Shown: piece after piece, positions 56,738 through 64,000 of the stretch
Layout: every line of letters starts with the position of its first letter
Position numbering within the stretch: the stretch's first letter is position 1
NCBI GenBank assembly: GCA_036346395.1
Contig: CM070604.1
Coordinates: forward strand, 30,965,662-31,029,661
Length of the DNA stretch: 64,000 nt
Reading direction: 5' to 3'
Source of the DNA: Hsuehochloa calcarea
Lineage: Eukaryota > Streptophyta > Magnoliopsida > Poales > Poaceae
Notes under the pieces: model-generated
Told to the model about the DNA's origin: nothing
Database searches by the model: none
Seen by the model: the letters and a program-made list of their open reading frames with translations, nothing else
Made by a program: the position numbers and the translations under genes

Positions 56738-57592
56738 GGGGAGGGAGGTGGTTGCACCTTCTCTTCATCTCTTTTTTGTTAGAAAGCCTAATTTCCTTAG
56801 GGGGGCTTTTGTGGAGACTAGGGTTCTAGAGAGTTTGATGTGATTTTATGCTCATAAATTGAGCTTTGTCCTCCATTGACGGAGAGGCTGTAATCTCATA
56901 TCATATCAAATCAATCAAAGGAAAGATTGATTAATGTCTTGTCTCTTTGCTTTGCTTCTCTCAATTTGATGATTTTGAGTCTTTCTTTGATCCGCGAGTT
57001 TTTGATTGAATTCTTCATGTGATCTAGCTTGCTGTGACATGTGGGAACATATCTAGGATCATCTTGATCATCAATCACCCACGAGCAAGATTTTGGATCT
57101 AGTTTTCGTTTTGACTCGGTTTTGAACCCTTCTCTTATCAAAAGGAAAAGGATCGTTATTCTTTCAAGAATTGTCACAATCTTCGATTGGAATAGGTTCC
57201 TGACATCATAGAGAAGGTGTGTTCCAAGTTTCATCGAGTTTGGAGTTATAGATCAAAAGTTTCATCTATTTGCAACTTCGACATCGGGGCTGTTTGATCT
57301 GTTCTTCAGGCAGTCGGTCAAACCTCCCAAGGCCACCGGTCAAACCGCCATTGACCCAGCGGTCCGACCGCCAGTGCACTGAATTGCTTTAGTCTTTGTT
57401 GATTTTGTCGTATTGCTTAGGGGTTTAAATTGGATTCAATATTAGTCTTCCACTGTACTGATATACTGATCTTCGTAGCTTCCATAACTACTGGACTAAA
57501 ATCTTATTGAATCAATTATTTGTGAAAAAGTGAGCGTGCTCCTATTCAACCCCCCCCCCCCCCTCTAGTCACCTTTTCGGTCCAACAGTGTA

Positions 57593-57742
57593 CAACATAG
57601 GGGTTAATTCATGATTGATTCCAAAAGAAGAGATTGAGGCAACGACAAGAGCTGCACAAGATGACTCGGCACAGGAGCCAAAGAGGTCCGACGCCATTCC
57701 ATCAATGTCTCCAACATTGTCACCAACATTGTCCACAATGAC
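57593..57742 (-). pseudogene. Vacuolar H+-pyrophosphatase pseudogene, exon upstream of the insertion
   Basis: The minus strand gives VIVDNVGDNVGDI, then GMASDLFGSCAESSCAALVV and ASISSFGINHE.TPMLY. It matches the conserved DNVGDNVGD catalytic loop that binds Mg-pyrophosphate. Two substitutions appear at usually invariant sites (VIVDN for VIADN, GDIDG for GDIAG). A splice acceptor lies just upstream (57743-57747 on the plus strand reads as CTTAG/AG). The exon continues at 24562 after the 33-kb insertion. Confidence 0.88.
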
Positions 57743-57908
57743 CTCTAAGGAGTTGAAGGAATGATCATTATTGCTTGTATATACATATACCTATCAAAAT
57801 GTTAATACTATGATCGACAACATGAATTATTGAGAAACTTTAATATAGAGGATTTCAAGCATTATTAGAAATACACAAGTCTTTAAAATGTCGTGAAAGA
57901 ACTCTTAC

Positions 57909-58245
57909 AGCTGGGTTCTCGGGTCAGCTTCAGGGATGTTCCTTTCTACTTTCTCAACAAGATTAGCACCAACATCAGCAGCTTTATTGTAAATCCCACC
58001 ACCTACATGGCCAAAAGGAGCTATAGAAGAACCGCATAACCGCCAAGACCATAACCAATGATGGCCTTAAAAAGACCCTCCCAGTCATCACCATAATAAA
58101 TTCCGAACAAGTTGATTGCAATGTAAAGAACTAAAAGGCTATTTGCAGCAAGCAAAAAGACCATCACAGCACCAGAGCGGAAAGCAGTGATGAATGCCTT
58201 CCCGACACCCTTCCTTGCCTCAAGAGTTGTCCTGGCAATTGCATT
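57909..58245 (-). pseudogene. Vacuolar H+-pyrophosphatase pseudogene, first visible exon
   Basis: The minus strand reads ARTTLEARKGVGKAFITAF, then LLAANSLLVLYIAINLFGIY and YGDDWEGLFKAIIGYGLGG. This is a membrane segment and loop of the pump. An 8-bp extra sequence near 58025-58045 shifts the frame; beyond it come GGGIYNKAADVGANLVEKVE and RNIPEADPR. The catalytic loop DVGADLVGK of the family is altered (D to N, G to E), and a base is lost near the donor site. The donor GTAAG is at 57908-57904. The 5' exons of the gene are not recognised further right. Confidence 0.88.
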
Positions 58246-58345
58246 AAGTGAAAAGGAAAGAATTAAGTGAAAAGGAAAGCAGTGATGGCAAAAATGCCCA
58301 TGAATAGTCCAACACACTTGCATTAAGTGAAAAGGAAAGAAGTTG
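58235..58345. repeat. Three copies of CATTAAGTGAAAAGGAAAG
   Basis: ATTAAGTGAAAAGGAAAG occurs at about 58244, 58262 and 58323, beside the start of the pyrophosphatase exon. It may reflect local duplication of an exon edge. Confidence 0.6.
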
Positions 58346-59238
58346 CTACTGTTTAAAAGAAAGCTAGATTATTTAGACCGCAAATGCATATACAACAAAG
58401 TAAGATAATAACAATTGCCAAGAAAAAGTTTAACAGTAACAAAATATTGACAGCGATATCAAATAATAAAGCTACGAACAAAATAGAAATAAAAAGGTAC
58501 AGTAAGATATGAATTGGTGTACTGCCATTTGTGGAACATGTAGGAGTAAGATTGAGTTGAGAAAAAAAAAAACAAATACTGTTCAAAACAGCTAGAGTTG
58601 TTTATTTTTTTTGCAAGAAAATGTAATGTTGCTGACAAACTATCATAATCACATTTAACATAATAAAAGCCGTCTTCCCTACAATTCCATAGAGTTTAGA
58701 TAAAATATGTTGGCACATACTGTAATCTTATCAGAATGAACAAAAGACACACCATGATCTGTACATTTATGATTGTCATTCAGTAGAGTTCTCTTTAACA
58801 AATAAAGCACATTAAAATAGTATGTCAAAAACGTTAAGCTCCGAAAAAAATCATGGATACTTTCAAAAATGATAATCAAGTTAATCATGTAAACCTATGA
58901 AACAATTGATTGGTGATTAAAACTTCCAATTAGAACAAGTGGCCAATATTCATTTTCAGGTATATCGATGTGTAAAAAGGGTATCATACATCTTCTACAA
59001 ATCAAGAAAATGGTGCATTCTACAATAACCATCGATTATTTAGCAGAAGAATAATTACTCACACGGGCATAAACAAATCATAACGACTTGTGATATTCAA
59101 ATAAGGTAAAGTCACCACGACAGACGACCACATATTTTCCTAATTCAAAGAATATAAAATACTACCAATTATGACTTTCAGCATGTTATATCGAGCAATA
59201 TTGTGTTCCTGATAAATCACTCTAACCGTATTCCCACA
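58346..59238. other. AT-rich non-coding sequence
   Basis: No gene or repeat terminus is visible. The segment may be intron or upstream region of the pyrophosphatase pseudogene. It contains an A10 run at 58561 and the 8-bp hAT target site at its right edge. Confidence 0.5.
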
Positions 59239-59959
59239 CAGGGGCGGCTCCAGCAATAGGGCAAAGCTGGGCGGCCGCCCTAGACAGCCAGCGCCGGTGA
59301 CCCCCGGCTTCTTCCTGACAGACGACGTAACCCGCGACAGCTCGGCAAAGCCTCCCTCTTCGCTTCCGCGCTCCGACCTCCCACCTCTGGCTCTCCCACT
59401 CACGGTCTCCCTCTCTGCTCCGGCCTCCAGCTCTCCCACTCGTCGGCTCCGGCAATCATGCACCCTCGCTGCTATTAAAGTGAGTTTGCGCACCACCTGT
59501 TTGATACAATGCCTCAATGAACCACATTCTTACATATGTGAAAAAATTCTTTAATGGATATATCGTCATCCACCTTCCCCTGCTTGCCGAGGACAATGTG
59601 AGATTGATTGCCTCATGCCCATTTGTAATTTTTAGGATCAATCGGTGCTATAATATATTGTAGTAATGTGATTTACTGGTTGTAGTATCGTAGATCTCAT
59701 GAAGGAGAACCTCACCACTGCACACCAAAGGACTGGCCCAAGATGAAACAAAGCGACCTCAAGTGCAGGTCTAGGGACACCGTCTCCAGAATATGGACTC
59801 CAATGGATTACATACAACATATTGTGGATTTATAAAAGAAACGCAAGGAGGACGCCCGTGATACATACGGCCTCGCCGGAGAGCGGCGGGTGCGACCACG
59901 TCGCAACCGGTGAGACCGCGACTCGCCCTACCTAATATTTTGTCCTGGATCCGCCCCTG
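59239..59959. mobile_element. Non-autonomous hAT-like transposon
   Basis: This 721-bp element has ends CAGGGGCGGCTCCAG and CTGGATCCGCCCCTG (14 of 15 bases complementary) and a perfect 8-bp target duplication TTCCCACA (59231-59238 and 59960-59967), the size typical of hAT elements. The interior is GC-rich near both ends. It encodes no transposase (longest frames about 85-125 residues without similarity that I recognise). Confidence 0.88.
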
Positions 59960-60139
59960 TTCCCACATATGACAATACACTACTGCATGTCTAAATTATT
60001 ATCATACTATGCATGGCTTCCTCCAAGCCAGTATTACTACATGAAAAAGCGAACAATACAATAATTCTTCGATCTAGTAGAATTAATCAAGCAATAAAAC
60101 AAATTGAGCAATTATAGAAGCACAAGATCACACAAATTT

Positions 60140-60390
60140 ACCTTGATCACTATCGTGATGAAGAATTTTGCGAAGAAAGGCTGCCTCTACACCACCTTCC
60201 TCTGTGCCACCACCACTGGTTGTGGAAGAGACTGCATCTTCAACAGAACTGCTTGCAGTGGCGCTGCCTCCTTGCAGAGCTGCTGAGCAATTTCCTTGAG
60301 CAGCACAACTTGCACTTTCTCAGATCCTATCGATATGATTGCATGCCGCATCGACTCCCGGTCTGCCTCCAGTGCTTGCAGACTTGCACT
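60140..60390 (-). pseudogene. Exon-like fragment of a coiled-coil protein
   Basis: The minus strand reads SLQALEADRESMRHAIISIG, then SEKVQVVLLKEIAQQLCKEA and LPQPVVVAQRKVV, followed by a stop and FFAKFFITIVIK. AAG/GTAAAT at about 60141-60146 could be a splice donor. The heptad-like pattern and VLLKEIAQQLCKE resemble the tail of a plant coiled-coil family that I cannot name with certainty. The stop suggests a pseudogene or an exon read past its end. Confidence 0.4.
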
Positions 60391-60734
60391 GTGTTGAAAT
60401 TACTCCAAGCGGCTCACCGTTTCCAGCATCACCAATTCTCTGATTATTTCCTTCCGTTTCACATCAGTAGTGGAGCAGTTCCATTTGATTATTTCTGTTT
60501 CGTATTTGCATTAGTGCCATGCCTTAAATCGGGCGTTAGCCATGCCATGCGTACTGCATTACTATTCTTAGTCAGTTACTAGTCATCATGCAGAACATTA
60601 TGCATTCATCCGTTTAGTAGTCATCATGCAGACGTTACTATTCTTAGTTAGTAGTCATCTTTATCCTTGTACTACTCTTTAAATAAGCAAGCAATATACC
60701 AGAAAAAGCTGCCCGGTTTTTGCAGCACCAAACA
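60391..60734. other. Unassigned sequence left of the CRM-like element
   Basis: No gene was recognised. TAGTAGTCATCATGCAG occurs twice (60576 and 60616), as does TTACTATTCTTAGTYAGT (60560, 60633), a local tandem duplication of about 60-70 bases. Confidence 0.5.
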
Positions 60735-61711
60735 TGATACGGATCAACGTGTGTTGATGCGTAATGTGGCCCAATCTTTCACGGTACTTGTATTTCAATT
60801 CTGAATGAGGTGAAACTCCCGCTTTCCTCTCTCTTGATTTGGCAAAATAGCAGAGCAAGTATATCTCCAAAGCAAGTAACACTTGGTTGATGTTGAATCA
60901 ATCCGAAGAGAGAAACAAAATCAAACCGGAAGAACAACACCAAACCGTGAGCAATTGAGGATGCTACGAATTGGTGAGATGATCCACAAGGAATCACGGA
61001 TCTTGGAAGAACAACCTCCCTCCAATATTCACGCAATCACAAAACCCTAGATGGGAATTTCCGAAACGCATGTATTCATTTTGCGCCACATAAACCTGTG
61101 ATTTTTCTGTATTTTATTCAACTCAAACTTGCTTACAATGGGGGCTCTACCCCTAAATATATAGCCATGAACAATAAAAACCGTCTCGATATCAGTAGCA
61201 TGAACGATCCGAGCCTGATCAGAGCAATGAACAAGAATCGACTCGATTCTTCGCTCATGAACAAGACTAACTGCTTTTTATTGCAAACTCCTTTAATTCG
61301 AAATTTAAACTACTCTAATTGCTGAAAATAGATTAAACTATCCTATTACAAGTAATTTATAATTAACTTCTTTTAAAGATTGATCCGAATTGGAATTGCA
61401 CCAATCCAAACCCATTTTGGATTCTTAGGCTGAAAATATATTGATTTTGGAATAGGGTTTGAATTTGGTTCTTCTATCTTTTCTTGGCGGAATTCTCTTG
61501 TATACTTTGCAACATGCAAAGTCCTTTGTTGTTGTGTCTTCCCATGTCCGCTAAAGCTCCCCGGTCGGCATTCCTCCCTATCCTTGCTCTTTGCCGAACC
61601 TGGTTCTTGTTTTTTTCTCCATTGATGCATAATAGGCTCAACTTGAGGCTTAATGCACACTTACCGCTTAGGGATATTGACTACCGTAGTAGATGCACTT
61701 AGGGCCTCATC
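60735..61711 (-). mobile_element. 3' LTR of the non-autonomous CRM-like element
   Basis: Minus strand start TGATGAGGCCCTAAG, end GATCCGTATCA. A CTATATATTTAGGGG box lies near 61161-61147. The first part encodes the end of the protease-pol frame (DDEALSASTTVVNIPKR, stop at 61663-61661). Confidence 0.85.
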
Positions 61712-62146
61712 ATCCTCCCCTTCTTGAAGCAAAACCGTCCTCGGTTTTAGTGTAGTCTTTACGACCTTCTTCTTGCTAACCATAACCAAATCACTCTTGA
61801 TTTCTTCATCTGTCTTGGACACCAAAGCATGGAACTCTCCCTTGTGCATGAATGTATATCGGTTGGACCGTCCTTGATGTGTAGCATTCAGATCAAATTG
61901 CCATGGACGTCCCAATAGAATATGACCAGCATGCATTGGCACCACATCACACTCCACTTTATCGACATAGCCATCAATAGTAAGTGGCACTCTCACCTTG
62001 TGTGTGATCTTGATTTTGCCGACGTTGTTGAGCCATTGGATGTAATATGGTTTAGGATGCCTCCATGTGGACAATGAGAGTGATTCCACCACATTCTTAC
62101 CAATCATGTTGGTCGAACTCCCATTATCAATAATCAACTTACACAC
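61661..62146 (-). CDS. Protease fused to the LTR-encoded pol tail
   Basis: An open frame of 161 residues. CKLIIDNGSSTNMIGKNVVE holds the aspartic protease site (DNGS), followed by HPKPYYIQWLNNVGKIKI, VECDVVPMHAGHILLGRPWQ and HQGRSNRYTFMHKGEF. A short Lys-rich linker joins LLQEGEDDEA. Compared with the full element (30260-30728, then 46985-48776) the whole RT-RNase H-integrase block is skipped. The start shown is the first Met; the frame may open from gag by frameshift. Confidence 0.7.
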   Translation of the reverse strand: MCKLIIDNGSSTNMIGKNVVESLSLSTWRHPKPYYIQWLNNVGKIKITHKVRVPLTIDGYVDKVECDVVPMHAGHILLGRPWQFDLNATHQGRSNRYTFMHKGEFHALVSKTDEEIKSDLVMVSKKKVVKTTLKPRTVLLQEGEDDEALSASTTVVNIPKR

Positions 62147-62248
62147 CTTTTCTTTGATCTTGCAATCGGTTTGAAAGATATGATGTCGCTCTCCTTCCTC
62201 ACAATAACGGTGTTATCACGCACCGCTTTGAGCCATCAAGCTACTACC

Positions 62249-63607
62249 TTATTCGGGATAACAAATGATTTGCTCTAGCTTCTCAGATTCATCAAAAGGT
62301 TCAGATTTATCATTGTCGCTCTCTGTTGCATAGCCATCATGTGTAAGCAACACCGTCTTCATGTTTGGACAATCCTTCTTCATATGACCTCGGCCCTTGC
62401 ACTTGAAACATTCAATGTTGCTAGTTCTAGCCGTAGAGAATGCACTCAAATCGGCATGTGAGGCATCTTTGCCTGCAACACTAATAGGTTTCGAAGCTTC
62501 CTTGAATGTACTACGAACCGGTATAGTGGATGCAACCGGTTTAGGAGTTGATCCCGCATCTCCATCTTGCGAAGTTGAACGTCTCAAAGTGCTATGAATG
62601 GTACGGCCAACCCATGCTTGATTGTCCTTCACCCATTGTTCAGCACGCTCCGCTTGATGAAGTAGTTCTTGCACAGTGTTATATTGCATTAAATCAACAC
62701 GGTTTCGCACATCTTCATTCAGCCCTTCAAAGAAACGTGTCATGGTCGCCTCCGCCGACTCACGCACACTTGTACGGATCATGAGCACTTGCATCTCTTG
62801 ATAGTACTCGCCACCGCCTTAGCACCCCGTAAGTCGTCGTAGCTTTGTATGCAAGGTGTCCTTGTATAGTATCTTTGGTACAAATCGCTCCCGCATAGCT
62901 TGTTTCATTACTTCCCAAGTGTTAGGACGTTCCCGAAGACGATTCAATTGATCCCACCAAATAATAGCATATTCGGTGAACTCAATAGAGGCGACACGAA
63001 CCTTCTTCTCTTCGAGTAGTGGTGGTTGTCAAAAATTTGATTGACACGCATTTCCCACTCCAAATAAGCCTCGGATCGATCTACCCTTAAACTCCGGTAT
63101 GGTGATCTTGATTCTCCGATACCGCCATCTTCATATTCACCTCCATTATGACGAACACCATGTCCAAGACCTCGACGATCAAAGTATTCACGTCGTGGAC
63201 GCCGTTGATGTCTTTCACGATCATCGAAAACAGCCTCCTCCGAATCGGCATAGAAGTCATCTCGGCATAGCGTAAACACGTTGTGCACGCCCATGTTGTG
63301 GTTGGGGCAAGATCGGTACATTTGCTCCTCGTGGCGGTGGTAGCCTCTCCTCCAAGCGAAGGATAGCAAGATTCAGACGGTCAAAACCTTCCATCATACG
63401 ACGTTCATTTGTGTTTAGACGATCGTTCAGTGTGTCTTGCACTCCTTGGATTTGAGTTTCAAGTTGATGGCGTAAAACCTTCTCGCGACGAAGAAAATAG
63501 CCGGTAGTAGCATCAAACTGAGCACGTACGTCTGGTAATAGTGTATCTCCGTACGTAGGCTCCTCGTCCGATCCACCATTAGAACCATACTGGCTAGTTT
63601 TTGACAT
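62249..63607 (-). pseudogene. CRM-like Gag in three overlapping frames
   Basis: It starts at ATG 63607 (MSKTSQYGSNGGSDEEPTYG). A coiled N-terminal segment with LETQIQGVQDTLNDRLN is followed by frame changes near 63330 and 62870. The middle contains YRSLRVDRSEAYLEWEMRVN, and the last part ATMTRFFEGLNEDVRNRVDL with a zinc knuckle CFKCKGRGHMKKDC that keeps all four ligands, ending near 62249. Related to Gag at 28871-30288. With identical LTRs the shifts are either recent, original to the element, or sequence error. Confidence 0.75.
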
Positions 63608-63661
63608 GATGATCAACCTTAATGTACCAAGAAGGAAAATTCCACGTATCGTGATCAACCA

Positions 63662-63674
63662 CGCTCTGATACCA
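63662..63674 (-). promoter_or_regulatory. Primer binding site, tRNA-Met type
   Basis: TGGTATCAGAGCG on the minus strand, three bases after the LTR end (CCGTATCA). Confidence 0.8.
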
Positions 63675-63677
63675 AGA

Positions 63678-64000
63678 TGATACGGATCAACGTGTGTTGA
63701 TGCGTAATGTGGCCCAATCTTTCACGGTACTTGTATTTCAATTCTGAATGAGGTGAAACTCCCGCTTTCCTCTCTCTTGATTTGGCAAAATAGCAGAGCA
63801 AGTATATCTCCAAAGCAAGTAACACTTGGTTGATGTTGAATCAATCCGAAGAGAGAAACAAAATCAAACCGGAAGAACAACACCAAACCGTGAGCAATTG
63901 AGGATGCTACGAATTGGTGAGATGATCCACAAGGAATCACGGATCTTGGAAGAACAACCTCCCTCCAATATTCACGCAATCACAAAACCCTAGATGGGAA
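63678..64000 (-). mobile_element. 5' LTR of the non-autonomous CRM-like element, cut by the window edge
   Basis: These 323 bases are the 3' end of the 5' LTR, matching 60735-61057 without visible difference. The remaining 650 or so bases lie outside the window. Confidence 0.88.

Larger units (their letters stand above)
24568..57587 (+). mobile_element. Rearranged SIRE/Maximus-like copia element carrying nested insertions
   Basis: The block starts TGTGGATAT and ends GTCCAACA and lies between GGGTA (24563-24567) and GTGTA (57588-57592) inside a pyrophosphatase exon. Its own sequence is: LTR 5' third forward (24568-25162), the same third reversed (25164-25756), 3' non-coding region reversed, RNase H reversed (to 52602), then RNase H forward, non-coding region forward and a full LTR forward (54838-57587). 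Gag, protease, integrase and reverse transcriptase are missing. A CRM-like element of 24.7 kb interrupts one arm and a solo LTR interrupts the right LTR. SIRE-like identity rests on the repeated AAGGGGGAGAAG motifs and the long LTR ending in a C-rich stretch. Confidence 0.8.
54838..57587 (+). mobile_element. Right LTR of the SIRE-like element, split by a solo LTR
   Basis: It starts at the position equivalent to TGTGGATATC (here TTTGGATATC) and ends GTCCAACA. Removing 55597-56626 leaves about 1.72 kb. It carries the GGTCNGACCGG cluster (54955-55245), a TATAAATA box at 56730 and a C14 tract before the CTCTAGTC..TTTTCGGTCCAACA end. Confidence 0.8.
60735..64000 (-). mobile_element. CRM-like non-autonomous element lacking RT and integrase
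   Basis: Minus strand: 5' LTR from beyond 64000 to 63678, primer site 63674-63662, Gag in three frames (63607-62249), protease (62146-61731), polypurine tract, 3' LTR 61711-60735 (977 bp). The protease frame runs straight into the LTR-encoded pol tail (LLQEGEDDEA), so reverse transcriptase, RNase H and integrase are precisely missing. The overlap of the two LTRs (60735-61057 and 63678-64000) shows no difference by eye, so insertion or exchange was recent. Outside flank on the left: AAACA. Confidence 0.85.

Noticed and set aside
57551..57565. C14 homopolymer as a special regulatory tract
   Set aside because: C-rich runs near the 3' end of SIRE-like LTRs are common, and the exact length is prone to sequencing error.
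60779..61036. 85-residue frame identical to one at 63722-63979
   Set aside because: The identity is explained by the two LTR copies of one element, and there is no sign of translation.
1..64000. Centromeric satellite array, CRISPR array, rRNA or tRNA genes
   Set aside because: No tandem unit of satellite length, no spaced direct repeats with unique spacers, and no tRNA cloverleaf were seen. The tRNA-like strings are retrotransposon primer sites.

Overview
The window looks like repeat-dense nuclear DNA of a grass, most likely Oryza or a close relative. It is almost entirely nested LTR retrotransposons with some DNA transposons. The Ty3/gypsy lineages are CRM-like elements whose pol runs into the LTR and Tekay/Del-like chromoviruses. 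The Ty1/copia lineages look like SIRE/Maximus and Angela types plus an unassigned family. CACTA, MULE and hAT remnants complete the set. The only recognisable host genes are broken: a vacuolar H+-pyrophosphatase pseudogene and a small exon-like fragment of a coiled-coil protein. No tRNA, rRNA, CRISPR or bacterial feature was seen. Species and lineage names rest on remembered family features, not on searches.

Left third (1-24.2 kb). In order: a partial copia LTR cut by a CRM-like LTR (starts 288); a CACTA element (935-1968); a minus-strand Gag-only CRM-like element (1969-8223) holding a 1,088-bp MULE (3426-4513) with a captured gene fragment; the 5' end of a Tekay-like gypsy element (8224-10260) joined to a decayed copia element (10262 to about 15727). 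A solo LTR of that copia family sits in its reverse transcriptase/RNase H region (11943-13482). Then an Angela-like copia 3' end with LTR (16166-17162), a further copia LTR (18448-19870) cut by a Tekay-like LTR, a CACTA-type (Ptta) protein fragment (21662-22786) and an inverted copia LTR fused to the pyrophosphatase pseudogene.

Middle (24.2-57.6 kb). The pyrophosphatase exon (minus strand) is split by a 33.0-kb block, 24568-57587, flanked by GGGTA/GTGTA. The outer element is a rearranged SIRE-like copia made of inverted copies of its own 3' end: truncated LTR forward, the same LTR reversed, RNase H reversed, RNase H forward, full LTR forward. One inverted arm carries a CRM-like element (26884-51536; duplication GTCCC/GTCCT). 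Inside its RNase H lies a solo Tekay-like LTR (31929-46984; TCTTG). That LTR contains a complete minus-strand chromovirus (34445-46353; CTGAG). The CRM 3' LTR holds another solo LTR (49021-51141; CGCAC). The right SIRE LTR holds a CRM-type solo LTR (55597-56621; AGAGG). Removing the inserts leaves about 7.5 kb for the CRM-like element, a normal length.

Right end (57.6-64 kb). Remaining pyrophosphatase exons, AT-rich non-coding DNA, a 721-bp hAT element (59239-59959), a coiled-coil gene fragment, and a minus-strand CRM-like non-autonomous element (60735 to beyond 64000). That element has Gag and protease but no reverse transcriptase or integrase, and its two LTRs appear identical over the 323 bp visible in both.

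Insertion order is readable: pyrophosphatase gene, then SIRE, then CRM, then solo LTR, then chromovirus. No intact host gene is seen, so genes here relate by nesting rather than by operons or a pathway.
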